A stretch of 64,000 nucleotides of DNA, taken from assembly GCF_004801395.1 (NCBI RefSeq), contig NZ_SSOA01000007.1, forward strand, positions 124,001 through 188,000, written 5' to 3'. Below the pieces are notes generated by a model. It saw only the letters and a list, made by a program, of their open reading frames with translations. It was not told the origin of the DNA and made no database searches. Position numbers and translations under genes: made by a program. The stretch comes from Gillisella terrae (lineage in GTDB: Bacteria; Pseudomonadota; Alphaproteobacteria; Rhizobiales; Rhizobiaceae). Shown here piece after piece: positions 33,572 through 42,966 of the stretch; the stretch's first letter is position 1, and every line of letters begins with the position of its first letter.

Positions 33572-36160
33572 ATGGCAGGTATGAAGAAATCACGTAACCG
33601 TATCGAACCCTCCTTTGGTGCGCCAGAGGATGATGACAGTGATGACGACATCCGGGTCGATAGCAGTGATCGCGTGATTGGTGGACGATCGAAGGCTCCA
33701 TCCAGGAAGAAATCAAAAAAAGATGAGCCCCTTGAGGGCGAAGTTTTGTCGCGCAGGGCGCGCTGGCGCGAGCGCGAGCGCTCCACCGGGCTGTTTGGCT
33801 GGATTCGCCGCCTGTTTTATTGGTGCATTGTTCTCGGCATCTGGGGCACCATTGGTGTCGTTGGCATGGTGATCTATTTTGCCTCGCAAATGCCCAGTGC
33901 CAGCACATGGCAGGTGCCCGCGCGTGCACCCAATATCAAGATTGTCGCAACCGATGGCACCTTGATTGCCAACCGTGGCGTGACGGGTGGCGAAGCCTTG
34001 CCGCTGGATGAAATGTCGCCCTATATGCCAGAAGCCATTGTGGCGATTGAGGACAAGCGGTTCTACAGCCATTTTGGTGTCGATTTTATCGGCATTGGCC
34101 GCGCCTTTGTGACCAATATTCTGTTGGGCCATCGGGCGCAGGGTGCCTCGACCATTACCCAGCAATTGGCCAGAAACCTGTTTTTGTCGCCAAAGAAAAC
34201 CTTTGAGCGCAAGGTGCAGGAAGTGCTGCTGTCGCTGTGGCTGGAGCAGAAATACACCAAAGACCAGATTTTGGCGATGTATCTCAATCGCGTCTATTTT
34301 GGCGATAACGCCTATGGGGTTGAGGCCGCATCACGGCGCTATTTCAACAAATCGGCGCGCGACATCAATCTGGGGGAAGCAGCGCTTCTGGCCGGGCTGG
34401 TGCAGGCACCATCGCGGCTTTCGCCGGTCAACAATCCAAAGCCTGCCGAGGACCGCGCCAAGATCGTTTTGGGGGCCATGCGCGAGCAGGGCTATATCAC
34501 CGATAGCGATTTCAATCGCGCCATGAAGCAGACGCCGGACCATGCCAAGCGCCAGACCGATGGATCGGGCCAATATGTGGCCGATATGGTGGCTGGCCAG
34601 TTGAAGGGGCTGATTGGCGACGTCAAGCAGGACATTGTGGTGACAACCACCATTGATCCGGCACTGGAGAGCGCCGCGCAGACGGCCATTGCCACCACGC
34701 TGGACAAGGATGGCAAGAAATTCAATGCAACGCAGGCGGCGCTTGTTGCTGTCGATGGCAATGGCGCGGTGCGCGCCCTTGTTGGCGGGCGTGACTATGC
34801 CACCAGCCAGTATAATCGTGCGGTGACGGCAAAACGTCAGCCGGGTTCATCCTTCAAACCCTTTGTCTACGCAACGGCAATGGAAATGGGCGATACACCC
34901 GAAACGGTGATGAATGATGGTCCTGTGAAAATCGGCAATTGGACGCCGGAAAATTACGAGCAGAAATACAATGGCCCTGTCACATTGGCTTATGCTTTGG
35001 CCAATTCGCTCAACACCATTGCTGCGCAACTGGTGATGAAGGTGGGGCCGGATCAGGTCATCAAGATGGCGCACCGGCTTGGCATTGAATCAGATTTGCA
35101 AAACAATGCCTCTATTGCGCTTGGAACGTCTGAAGTGTCGCTGCTGGAGCTGACCTCGGCGTATGCGCCGTTCATGAATGGCGGTTTCAAGGCAACCTCG
35201 CATGTGATCAGCCAGATTACCGACACAGACGGAAAGGTTCTCTACACCGCCGATTATGGTGAGCCGCCGCGGGTTCTCAGCCAAAAGGTTGTGACTGAAA
35301 TGACTCAGATGATGGAAGGCGTCATTACCAACGGCACGGGCAAGGCTGCGCGTTTGAAAAACTGGCAGGCAGCTGGCAAGACCGGCACCACGCAATCCTA
35401 TCGCGACGCCTTGTTTGTTGGATTTACCAGCAATCTCACAACCGGTGTATGGTTTGGCAATGATGACGGCACACCGATGAAACGGGTGACCGGCGGTGGC
35501 CTGCCCGCCAAAACCTGGAAGGATTTCATGACGGCAGCCCAAAAAGGTCTGACGCCAGTGCCGTTGTTTGGCGATCCAACCCCGCAAACCGATCAGGAAC
35601 CATCACTGACGTCGATGATCCGGCAGGTTTTGTCTGGCACGCCGTCGACGCCGGAAAATGAATATCCGCCGGCACCACAGCCGGTGAACCCGCTGCCGCC
35701 CGGCTCTCCGCAGCCAGCCAATCCGGCTTTAAATCAGGACATGAACCAGCCGCAGGCCGCTTATCCGCCCGCAAACTATCCAAATGCTGCTCAGCCCAAT
35801 ATCCGCCAGCCGATCCCGCCGCAGCCACCGCAACAGGGTGTGCCGCCGCGACAGCAAGGCCAATATGGGCAGGGACGTTATGAGCCAGAAAACAGACAAG
35901 ACGTCGATCCCTATAATGATCCCTATAGTGATCCGGGAAATGGCCGCCCGGAAGGTCCGCTGGTGTTGGAAGGCCGTGTGCCGCCGGGGCAGGAACCGCA
36001 AGGCTATCCGCCGGTGCAAAACGGCTATCCGCCGGTGCAAAACGACTATCCGGGTGGAAATGCCGGTGCAACGCCGCCCGCCGATGTGGGCGGACGTCAG
36101 CGCACGCAGGGCAGCAGAGGGGATAACACCACTTTGCTCGACGTTCTGATGGGGCGTTAG
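33572..36160 (+). CDS. Bifunctional penicillin-binding protein, PBP1A family
   Basis: An 862-residue class A PBP. A charged cytoplasmic N-terminus (1-80, rich in Arg and acidic residues) precedes one membrane helix (about 81-105). The GT51 glycosyltransferase has catalytic Glu160 in AIEDKRFYSHFGVD and GASTITQQLARNLFL. The transpeptidase has GSSFKP (about 425), NSLN and KTGTTQ (about 602). The last 170 residues are rich in Pro, Gln and Asn with short repeats such as GYPPVQN, a disordered tail. It polymerises and crosslinks peptidoglycan. An alternative ATG lies 3 codons in. Confidence 0.92.
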   Translation: MAGMKKSRNRIEPSFGAPEDDDSDDDIRVDSSDRVIGGRSKAPSRKKSKKDEPLEGEVLSRRARWRERERSTGLFGWIRRLFYWCIVLGIWGTIGVVGMVIYFASQMPSASTWQVPARAPNIKIVATDGTLIANRGVTGGEALPLDEMSPYMPEAIVAIEDKRFYSHFGVDFIGIGRAFVTNILLGHRAQGASTITQQLARNLFLSPKKTFERKVQEVLLSLWLEQKYTKDQILAMYLNRVYFGDNAYGVEAASRRYFNKSARDINLGEAALLAGLVQAPSRLSPVNNPKPAEDRAKIVLGAMREQGYITDSDFNRAMKQTPDHAKRQTDGSGQYVADMVAGQLKGLIGDVKQDIVVTTTIDPALESAAQTAIATTLDKDGKKFNATQAALVAVDGNGAVRALVGGRDYATSQYNRAVTAKRQPGSSFKPFVYATAMEMGDTPETVMNDGPVKIGNWTPENYEQKYNGPVTLAYALANSLNTIAAQLVMKVGPDQVIKMAHRLGIESDLQNNASIALGTSEVSLLELTSAYAPFMNGGFKATSHVISQITDTDGKVLYTADYGEPPRVLSQKVVTEMTQMMEGVITNGTGKAARLKNWQAAGKTGTTQSYRDALFVGFTSNLTTGVWFGNDDGTPMKRVTGGGLPAKTWKDFMTAAQKGLTPVPLFGDPTPQTDQEPSLTSMIRQVLSGTPSTPENEYPPAPQPVNPLPPGSPQPANPALNQDMNQPQAAYPPANYPNAAQPNIRQPIPPQPPQQGVPPRQQGQYGQGRYEPENRQDVDPYNDPYSDPGNGRPEGPLVLEGRVPPGQEPQGYPPVQNGYPPVQNDYPGGNAGATPPADVGGRQRTQGSRGDNTTLLDVLMGR

Positions 36161-36470
36161 CAAAGAGGGGATAAACGGATACAGGTGTCGCCCGCCTGAT
36201 TCTGGGTAAGCTTGCCACAAGGTGAAGAGATAAAACAAATAGGACACGCGGGTTAATGTGCCTCTTGCGCATGCTCACCTCAGTATTCTGAAAAAAATGG
36301 GAGATGTTTGCAGGCCTCCATCAATTTGGTGCCTTGCAGTCGCAAATTCCGCTTCTTATATAGCCCGCATAAGGCAGCGCAGCTGCGCATTCCCGTAGAC
36401 CATGCACGTCGAGGGGTTGTCACTGAATGCCTGTTGGGGTTCTGACAGCCTGCTTCAAGGAGAGAATAAA
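36161..36470. other. 310-base spacer upstream of dnaK
   Basis: Contains the dnaK promoter candidate (36333-36363) and a long 5' leader with an imperfect palindrome GGCAGCGCAGCTGCGC near 36373-36388, which could fold in the mRNA. No ORF is convincing. Confidence 0.5.
36333..36363 (+). promoter_or_regulatory. Candidate heat-shock-type promoter of dnaK
   Basis: CTTGCAG (from 36333) and CTTATATAG (36355-36363) are separated by a spacing of about 18 bases from CTTG to the -10. RpoH promoters in alphaproteobacteria share the CTTG -35 core. The site is about 110 bases before dnaK. Judged by eye only; it could equally serve the housekeeping sigma factor. Confidence 0.45.
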
Positions 36471-38381
36471 ATGGCTAAAGTAATCGGTATTGACCTTGGC
36501 ACGACCAATTCCTGCGTGGCCGTCATGGACGGCAAGGATTCCAAGGTAATTGAAAATTCCGAAGGCGCTCGCACAACGCCTTCCATGGTGGCTTTCTCGG
36601 ATGATGGCGAGCGCCTTGTTGGCCAGCCCGCCAAGCGCCAGGCTGTCACCAACCCAACCAACACGCTGTTTGCGGTCAAGCGTCTGATCGGCCGCCGTTT
36701 TGAAGATCCGACCGTTGAAAAGGACAAGGGCCTTGTTCCGTTCGGCATTATCAAGGGCGACAATGGCGACGCATGGGTTCAGGCCAATGACAAGGGTTAC
36801 TCGCCAGCTCAGATCTCTGCGATGATCCTGCAGAAGATGAAGGAAACGGCAGAAGCCTATCTCGGCGAAAAGGTCGAAAAGGCCGTTATCACCGTTCCCG
36901 CTTACTTCAATGACGCCCAGCGTCAGGCCACCAAGGATGCAGGCCGCATCGCCGGTCTGGAAGTGCTGCGCATCATCAACGAGCCAACCGCTGCTGCTCT
37001 CGCTTACGGCCTTGATAAGACCGAAGGCAAGACCATCGCTGTTTACGACCTTGGTGGTGGTACCTTCGATATTTCCGTTCTGGAAATCGGCGATGGCGTG
37101 TTTGAAGTGAAGTCCACCAACGGTGACACCTTCCTCGGTGGTGAAGACTTCGACATGCGTCTGGTTGAATATCTGGCAGCAGAATTCAAGAAGGAGCAGG
37201 GCATTGAGCTGAAAAACGACAAGCTCGCTCTGCAGCGCCTGAAGGAAGCCGCTGAAAAGGCCAAGATCGAACTGTCGTCTTCGCAGCAGACCGAAATCAA
37301 CCTGCCGTTCATCACGGCTGACGCTTCCGGTCCAAAGCATTTGACCATGAAGCTGACCCGCGCCAAGTTTGAAAACCTGGTGGACGATCTGGTTCAGCGC
37401 ACTGTTGCACCGTGCAAGGCAGCTCTCAAGGATGCTGGCGTCACGGCTGCTGACATTGATGAAGTTGTTCTGGTTGGCGGCATGAGCCGCATGCCGAAGG
37501 TGCAGGAAGTTGTGAAGCAGCTGTTCGGCAAGGAACCACACAAGGGTGTGAACCCGGACGAAGTGGTGGCCATGGGTGCAGCTATTCAGGCTGGCGTGTT
37601 GCAGGGCGACGTCAAAGACGTTCTGCTGCTCGACGTAACCCCGCTGTCGCTCGGCATTGAAACCCTCGGCGGTGTCTTCACCCGTCTGATCGACCGTAAC
37701 ACGACGATCCCGACCAAGAAGAGCCAGGTGTTCTCGACCGCTGACGACAATCAGCAGGCTGTGACCATCCGCGTGTCTCAGGGCGAGCGCGAAATGGCAG
37801 CTGACAACAAGCTGCTCGGTCAGTTCGACCTCGTTGGCCTGCCACCAGCGCCCCGCGGCGTTCCACAGATCGAAGTGACCTTCGATATCGACGCCAACGG
37901 TATTGTGCAGGTTTCCGCCAAGGACAAGGGCACCGGCAAGGAACAGCAGATCCGCATTCAGGCCTCTGGCGGTCTGTCGGATGCTGACATCGAGAAGATG
38001 GTCAAGGATGCTGAAGCCAATGCTGAAGCCGACAAGAACCGTCGCGCCGTTGTTGAAGCCAAGAACCAGGCTGAAAGCCTGATCCACTCCACTGAGAAGT
38101 CGGTGAAGGATTATGGCGACAAGGTATCGAGCGATGACCGCAAAGCGATCGAAGATGCGATTGCCAGCCTGAAGGAAGCCGTTGAAGCCTCTGAGCCAAA
38201 TGCTGAAGACATTCAGGCTAAAACCCAGACCCTCATGGAAGTGTCCATGAAGCTGGGTCAGGCGATTTACGAATCGCAGCAGGCTGAAGGCGGCGCAGAA
38301 GGTGCGGCCTCCCACGATGACGGCATTGTTGATGCCGACTACGAAGAAGTGAAGGATGATAGCACGAAGAAGTCGGCTTAA
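36471..38381 (+). CDS. dnaK: Hsp70 chaperone DnaK
   Basis: A 636-residue ATP-driven chaperone. The nucleotide-binding domain starts [18 protein letters not shown], with [35 protein letters not shown] and [14 protein letters not shown]. The substrate-binding domain follows from about 390 ([17 protein letters not shown]), then a lid and an EEVKDD-type acidic tail. ATG 36471 has AAGGAGAG in ideal position. The stop overlaps the start of a secreted orphan gene, and dnaJ is 465 bases further on. Confidence 0.98.
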   Translation: MAKVIGIDLGTTNSCVAVMDGKDSKVIENSEGARTTPSMVAFSDDGERLVGQPAKRQAVTNPTNTLFAVKRLIGRRFEDPTVEKDKGLVPFGIIKGDNGDAWVQANDKGYSPAQISAMILQKMKETAEAYLGEKVEKAVITVPAYFNDAQRQATKDAGRIAGLEVLRIINEPTAAALAYGLDKTEGKTIAVYDLGGGTFDISVLEIGDGVFEVKSTNGDTFLGGEDFDMRLVEYLAAEFKKEQGIELKNDKLALQRLKEAAEKAKIELSSSQQTEINLPFITADASGPKHLTMKLTRAKFENLVDDLVQRTVAPCKAALKDAGVTAADIDEVVLVGGMSRMPKVQEVVKQLFGKEPHKGVNPDEVVAMGAAIQAGVLQGDVKDVLLLDVTPLSLGIETLGGVFTRLIDRNTTIPTKKSQVFSTADDNQQAVTIRVSQGEREMAADNKLLGQFDLVGLPPAPRGVPQIEVTFDIDANGIVQVSAKDKGTGKEQQIRIQASGGLSDADIEKMVKDAEANAEADKNRRAVVEAKNQAESLIHSTEKSVKDYGDKVSSDDRKAIEDAIASLKEAVEASEPNAEDIQAKTQTLMEVSMKLGQAIYESQQAEGGAEGAASHDDGIVDADYEEVKDDSTKKSA

Positions 38382-38842
38382 TGCGGTCTTCGTCGCGACA
38401 AAATCTCCTCAGATGGCTGGCCTTCGGGCCAGCCGCATTTGCTTTGGCTGGCAGCCTGACCGCCCATGCGGCATCGAGCAGCGATCTGCATGCGCGCATC
38501 AGCAATGCCGAAAAAGCAATGATCAAAGCAATTTCAGCGCATGATACGGCGCTTTTGCGCCGAACCGTTGGCAGTCTTGGACCGTTGATAGAGGATGCGC
38601 TGAAGCGCAAGAAAGCAGGCGGACAGATTTCGTCTTGCGATCTGGCGGCTCATTCTCTTGGCTTTGCGGGCACCTCTCTTTCAGAGGCCATCGCGCAGCG
38701 CGGCAAAGAGAGGCAGCTGTTGATGGGAGATGCGCGGCAAGCGGCTGCTGATTTTGACAGGGACATGTCTGCCTGTGATGTACAGGCCGGGCAAAAGACA
38801 GGCAACCACGCAGGCGTGGCTAAGGCTTTGAGAGCTTTGTAA
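38381..38842 (+). CDS. Small secreted protein of unknown function between dnaK and dnaJ
   Basis: A 153-residue protein with a Sec signal peptide (basic [12 protein letters not shown], hydrophobic core, cleavage after AHA near 30). The mature part is helical, with Cys at about 88 and 131 that could form a disulfide, and no recognised domain. Its ATG shares the last A of the dnaK stop (TAATG), and dnaJ starts 4 bases after its stop, so it is embedded in the chaperone operon and translated with it. Base and codon use resemble the neighbours. Function unknown; a heat-induced periplasmic protein would fit. Confidence 0.75.
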   Translation: MRSSSRQNLLRWLAFGPAAFALAGSLTAHAASSSDLHARISNAEKAMIKAISAHDTALLRRTVGSLGPLIEDALKRKKAGGQISSCDLAAHSLGFAGTSLSEAIAQRGKERQLLMGDARQAAADFDRDMSACDVQAGQKTGNHAGVAKALRAL

Positions 38843-38846
38843 GATC

Positions 38847-39986
38847 ATGGCAAAAGCAGATTTTTACGAGACACTTGGCGTGTCAAAAACCGCAGACGAA
38901 AAAGAGCTGAAAAGCGCTTTTCGCAAACTGGCGATGAAGTACCACCCGGATAAAAATCCGGGCGATGCCGAGTCGGAAAAGAAATTTAAAGAGATCAACG
39001 AGGCCTATGAAACGCTGAAAGACCCCCAGAAGCGGGCGGCCTATGATCGTTTCGGCCATGCTGCCTTTGAACAGGGCGGTATGGGCGGCGGTGGCGGCAT
39101 GGGCGGCGGTTTCGGCGGCGGCGGCTTCTCCGATATTTTCGAAGATATCTTTGGCGAAATGATGGGTGGTGGCCGCGGTGGCCGTCAGCGCTCGACCGGT
39201 GGTCGTGAGCGGGGCGCAGACCTGCGCTACAACATGGAAATTTCGCTGGAAGAAGCCTTTACCGGCAAGACGGCGCAAATCCGGGTTCCAACCTCGATCA
39301 CCTGTGATGTGTGCTCCGGCTCCGGTGCCAAACCCGGCACCAAGCCAACCACTTGCGGCACCTGCCAGGGTTCTGGCCGGGTAAGGGCAAGCCAGGGCTT
39401 CTTCTCGGTGGAGCGCACCTGCCCGACCTGTCATGGTCGCGGCCAGACGATCAGCGATCCATGCACCAAGTGCCATGGGCAGGGCCGCACCACGGAAGAG
39501 CGTCAGCTCTCGGTGAGCATTCCAGCCGGTATTGAAGATGGCACCCGTATTCGCCTGCAAGGCGAGGGCGAGGCAGGCTTGCGCGGTGGTCCGTCAGGCG
39601 ACCTTTACATGTTCCTGTCGGTCAAGCCGCATCAGTTCTTCCAGCGCGAGGGGGCGGATCTCTATTGCTCCGTGCCGATTTCCATGACCACGGCAGCATT
39701 GGGCGGTACATTTGATGTCACCACGCTGGACGGTTCGAAATCGCGCGTCAGCGTGCCGGAAGGCACCCAATCAGGCAAACAGTTCCGCTTGAAGGGCAAG
39801 GGCATGCCGGTGCTGCGCTCGGCGCAGATGGGTGATCTCTATATCCAGATCCAGATCGAGACGCCGCAAAAACTCACCAAGCGCCAGCGTGAGCTGTTGC
39901 AGGAGTTTGAGCAGATCTCGTCCAAGGAAAACAATCCAGAATCCACCGGCTTCTTTGCCCGGATGAAAGAGTTTTTCGAAGGCTGA
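38847..39986 (+). CDS. dnaJ: Hsp40 co-chaperone DnaJ
   Basis: A 379-residue type I DnaJ. The J domain (1-70) has the HPD triad in YHPDKNPGD, followed by a Gly/Phe-rich linker (about 75-105, [14 protein letters not shown]). The zinc domain has four CxxCxGxG repeats: [24 protein letters not shown] and CTKCHGQG. It stimulates DnaK ATPase and delivers substrates. A strong terminator ends the operon 3 bases after the stop. Confidence 0.98.
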   Translation: MAKADFYETLGVSKTADEKELKSAFRKLAMKYHPDKNPGDAESEKKFKEINEAYETLKDPQKRAAYDRFGHAAFEQGGMGGGGGMGGGFGGGGFSDIFEDIFGEMMGGGRGGRQRSTGGRERGADLRYNMEISLEEAFTGKTAQIRVPTSITCDVCSGSGAKPGTKPTTCGTCQGSGRVRASQGFFSVERTCPTCHGRGQTISDPCTKCHGQGRTTEERQLSVSIPAGIEDGTRIRLQGEGEAGLRGGPSGDLYMFLSVKPHQFFQREGADLYCSVPISMTTAALGGTFDVTTLDGSKSRVSVPEGTQSGKQFRLKGKGMPVLRSAQMGDLYIQIQIETPQKLTKRQRELLQEFEQISSKENNPESTGFFARMKEFFEG

Positions 39987-39989
39987 TTG

Positions 39990-40023
39990 AAAAAGGCCGG
40001 TGCTTTGCGGCATCGGCCTTTTT
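39990..40023 (+). terminator. Rho-independent terminator after dnaJ
   Basis: AAAAAGGCCG (39990-39999) and CGGCCTTTTT (40014-40023) pair over 10 bp with a 14-base loop that extends the stem. The symmetric A and T runs let it act on both strands, and the slyX gene converges from the other side. Confidence 0.9.
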
Positions 40024-40029
40024 ACGCAC

Positions 40030-40239
40030 TCAATAATGCGGCGGTTTGGTAATCGGCACGGCCTCGTGTGTTTGTTCCTCGAGATTGAGAAAACGCTCGG
40101 TTAGCCGGTCCAGCTTGGCGCGCACCTGTTCGACCACTTTCCATTGTTCGGCCAATTGATCGGAAAGCTCTTCAATGGTCTTGGCCTGATAGGCCACAGT
40201 CTCTTCCAGCCGGATAAGACGGTCTTCCGCGTCAGCCAT
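40030..40239 (-). CDS. slyX: SlyX family protein
   Basis: A 69-residue soluble coiled-coil protein (RLIRLEETVAYQAKTIEELS) ending in the family mark PPHY. Function is unknown across bacteria; it was first seen next to slyD. I chose ATG 40239 because AGGAG lies 6 bases upstream; the adjacent ATG at 40242 is only 3 bases from it. It converges on dnaJ and shares the terminator between them. Confidence 0.9.
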   Translation of the reverse strand: MADAEDRLIRLEETVAYQAKTIEELSDQLAEQWKVVEQVRAKLDRLTERFLNLEEQTHEAVPITKPPHY

Positions 40240-40273
40240 CATTTGCTCCTGTCTTGATAGGGAGTGTGCATTT

Positions 40274-40402
40274 TACAGCGCCGTGTGCCATATATGGTGC
40301 TACTGCGTAATTCCTTAAATCGGAATCGATTTAAGGAATTACGCAGTAGATTTAAAGTTTTACAGCGTCCTTTGTGCGCCATATTTGGCGCGCGGCGCTG
40401 TA
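40274..40402. repeat. Composite palindromic repeat element with terminal inverted repeats, upstream of recF
   Basis: The 129-base element begins TACAGCGCCG (40274-40283) and ends CGGCGCTGTA (40393-40402), exact inverted ends. Inside are a GCCATATATGG-type palindrome, a perfect palindrome with 23-base arms (40300-40322 and 40327-40349, centre GAAT, containing TAATTCCTTAAATCG) and a second GCGCCATATTTGGCGC palindrome. Decayed or partial copies lie at 19737, 22191 and 22505. It fits a small non-autonomous, MITE-like family. Confidence 0.8.
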
Positions 40403-40505
40403 GCTGCTGTAATATAACCTGCAACGGCAATTGTCTTTCGTGTGAGCACGGTTTGCTTATAACACGCAATTGGCAATAATATATGATCGCATCACATGGA
40501 TTGGC

Positions 40506-41633
40506 ATGGCGCAGAAAACGTTCATCACCCGGCTGAAACTGACAGACTTTCGCAATTATGCGCAAGCCTCCCTGTCGCTGGATGGTCGCCATGTGGTTTT
40601 GACCGGCAATAATGGCTCCGGCAAGACCAATCTGATGGAGGCGGTGTCCTTTTTGTCGCCGGGCAGGGGATTGCGCCGCGCAACCCTGCCAGAGGTGGCG
40701 CGGGTCGGCTCTTTTGGTAGTTTTTCCATTTTTGCAAGCCTCGAAGGCATGGCTGGCGATGTCGATGTGGGGACCGGTACCGAGGTGCAGGACGAAACCA
40801 CCGTGCGGCGTCTGCGCCTGAACGGCGCTCCCAGCCGCTCGGTGGATGAGTTGACAGACCATGTAAGGATGCTGTGGCTGACACCGGCCATGGATGGGCT
40901 GTTTACCGGTTCATCCTCTGAGCGTCGCCGGTTTCTGGATCGGCTGGTGCTCTCCATTGATCCGGCCCATGGCCGCCGCGCCAGCGATTTTGAGCGTGCC
41001 ATGCGCAGTCGCAATCGCTTGCTAGGGGAGGGCCGGTTTGATCCAAGCTGGCTTTCCGGTCTTGAGCAACAGATGGCGGCGCTGGGCATTGCCATGGCCT
41101 TGGCGCGCCATGAAATGATGCGGCTGTTATCATCTCTGATTGATCAGCGACGTGACGATGTGCCTTTTCCCGTCGCTGATCTGGCCTTGTCCGGTTTTCT
41201 GGATGATGTTGGCATGGAGACCCCAGCCATTGATCTGGAGGATCTCTATCGAGAGCGGCTGGCGATGCAGCGCGGACGCGATGCCAGTGCTGGTCGCACG
41301 CTGGAAGGGCCGCACCGCAGTGATTTGCTGGTGCGCCACCGCGATAAAGACATGGAGGCGGCCCGCTGTTCGACCGGCGAGCAAAAGGCGTTGCTCGTTG
41401 GTCTGATTCTGGCCCATGCCGAACTGGTGGCCACCATGACCGGTTTTGCGCCGATTTTGTTGTTGGATGAAATTGCTGCCCATCTGGATGAGGGGCGACG
41501 GGCCGCGTTGTTTGACCGTATTGACGCGCTCGGTGGACAGGCGTTTATGACAGGCACGGATGTGCAGATGTTTTCAAGCCTTGGTCAACGCGCGCAATAT
41601 ATTGGCGTGGATGACGGCAAGCTTTTACCCTGA
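40506..41633 (+). CDS. recF: DNA replication/repair protein RecF
   Basis: A 375-residue SMC-like ATPase that helps RecOR load RecA at single-strand gaps. Walker A GNNGSGKT is at 34-41, the signature region CSTGEQKALLVGLIL is near residue 295 and Walker B PILLLDEIAAHLDE near 317. Start ATG 40506 is backed by family alignment (TRLKLTDFRNY); an in-frame ATG at 40470 has no support. The gene is apart from dnaA and dnaN. A repeat element lies in the upstream spacer. Confidence 0.95.
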   Translation: MAQKTFITRLKLTDFRNYAQASLSLDGRHVVLTGNNGSGKTNLMEAVSFLSPGRGLRRATLPEVARVGSFGSFSIFASLEGMAGDVDVGTGTEVQDETTVRRLRLNGAPSRSVDELTDHVRMLWLTPAMDGLFTGSSSERRRFLDRLVLSIDPAHGRRASDFERAMRSRNRLLGEGRFDPSWLSGLEQQMAALGIAMALARHEMMRLLSSLIDQRRDDVPFPVADLALSGFLDDVGMETPAIDLEDLYRERLAMQRGRDASAGRTLEGPHRSDLLVRHRDKDMEAARCSTGEQKALLVGLILAHAELVATMTGFAPILLLDEIAAHLDEGRRAALFDRIDALGGQAFMTGTDVQMFSSLGQRAQYIGVDDGKLLP

Positions 41634-41666
41634 ACCGGCAAGGCCTGAAATGGTAAGGAGAGAGAG

Positions 41667-42449
41667 ATGGACCAAAACCCGACACTGCCGCTCTCAATGG
41701 AAGAAATTCAACGCTATCAACGCCATATTCTTTTACCGGAAGTTGGCGGGGTCGGGCAGCAAAAGCTGAAAGCCGCCAAGGTGTTGGTGATCGGAGCCGG
41801 AGGGTTAGGTGCGCCGGTGTTGCAATATCTGGCTGCCGCTGGTGTTGGCACGCTTGGCATTGCCGATGATGATCACGTGTCTCTGTCCAATCTGCAACGG
41901 CAGGTGATTCACGATACCGGCACTATTCATGCGCAAAAAACCGAAAGTGCGGCCCAGTCTATCGCCCGGTTGAACCCGCATGTGCGGGTGATGCGCTTTG
42001 AGGAGCGCTTTGACGCGATTTTTGCTGCAACCCATCTGCGCGGATTTGATCTGTTGATCGACGGCTCCGATAATTTTGATACGCGCTATGGCGCAGCCGA
42101 CGCCGCAGAGAGCCACCAGCGTCCTTTGGTGACGGGGGCTGTTGGCCGATTTGAAGGTTCGCTCACGGTGCTTAAGCCCTATGAAGCCGGTGCGGATGGG
42201 GTGCTTTATCCACGCTACCGCGACCTGTTTCCTGAAAAGCCGCCCGCGGGGCTTATTCCCAATTGTGCCGAAACCGGAATTATCGGGGCCTTGACCGGCG
42301 TGATTGGCACGTTGATGGCCATGGAAGCGATAAAACTTATTGTTGGCATTGGTGAACCGTTAGTAGGACGTCTGCTAATGTACAACAGCTTGTCCGCCCG
42401 CTTCGATACGATAAACTATCGTCGGCGTGACCAAAACAGGAAAGGCTGA
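41667..42449 (+). CDS. HesA/MoeB/ThiF family E1-like adenylyltransferase
   Basis: A 260-residue enzyme that adenylates the C-terminal Gly of a ubiquitin-like sulfur carrier (MoaD or ThiS). The nucleotide motif VLVIGAGGLGAPVLQYLAA is near 40-58; SNLQRQVIHD and DGSDNFDTRY follow. The expected Cys is present in IPNCAETG. The two CxxC zinc pairs of E. coli MoeB are absent: the loop reads YPRYRDLFP and the C-terminus has no Cys. So it may belong to the zinc-free branch. AAGGAGAG precedes the ATG. A GNAT gene follows after 5 bases. Confidence 0.85.
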   Translation: MDQNPTLPLSMEEIQRYQRHILLPEVGGVGQQKLKAAKVLVIGAGGLGAPVLQYLAAAGVGTLGIADDDHVSLSNLQRQVIHDTGTIHAQKTESAAQSIARLNPHVRVMRFEERFDAIFAATHLRGFDLLIDGSDNFDTRYGAADAAESHQRPLVTGAVGRFEGSLTVLKPYEAGADGVLYPRYRDLFPEKPPAGLIPNCAETGIIGALTGVIGTLMAMEAIKLIVGIGEPLVGRLLMYNSLSARFDTINYRRRDQNRKG

Positions 42450-42454
42450 TCCGC

Positions 42455-42937
42455 GTGGTAGACATTGTTCAGATCGACGAGAGCTTTGAAAACTGGGAAG
42501 GACTTCTGGCCCTGGTGCAGGAAGCCTTTGATTATATGCATACGCGGATTGATCCGCCATCATCGGCCATCAAGCTGACGGCGGACACGTTAAAATCAAA
42601 GGCCCATGAGGAAATCGGCTATGCCGCCATGATCGATGGCAAGCTCGTCGGCTGTCTTTTCTGCCGCCAGGATGCCGAGGATATACTCTATGTCGGCAAG
42701 GTGGCTGTGTTGCCCAATCTGCAAGGCCAAGGCATTGGCCGGGCCATGTTGAAGGCGGCTGAAGGTGTTGCCCATGCCTGCGGCGTTGAAAAGCTAAGGC
42801 TAGAGACCCGCATTGAGCTGGACAATAACCACATGCGGTTTGAAAAATGGGGTTTTCATAAGGTGGCGGAAAAAAGTCATCCTGGTTTTGATCGGGTTAC
42901 CTATATCCAGATGGAAAAACCCATCCGTCCTGTTTGA
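42455..42937 (+). CDS. GNAT family N-acetyltransferase
   Basis: A 160-residue acetyl-CoA-dependent acetyltransferase. The acetyl-CoA loop is VAVLPNLQGQGIGRAMLKAAE (position about 90-110; core Q-G-Q-G-I-G). The start is GTG 42455, 5 bases after the E1-like gene, so the two are co-transcribed. Substrate unknown; small molecules or protein N-termini are both possible. Confidence 0.85.
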   Translation: MVDIVQIDESFENWEGLLALVQEAFDYMHTRIDPPSSAIKLTADTLKSKAHEEIGYAAMIDGKLVGCLFCRQDAEDILYVGKVAVLPNLQGQGIGRAMLKAAEGVAHACGVEKLRLETRIELDNNHMRFEKWGFHKVAEKSHPGFDRVTYIQMEKPIRPV

Positions 42938-42966
42938 CCGATGATAGCAGATTGGGTGGATGGGGA

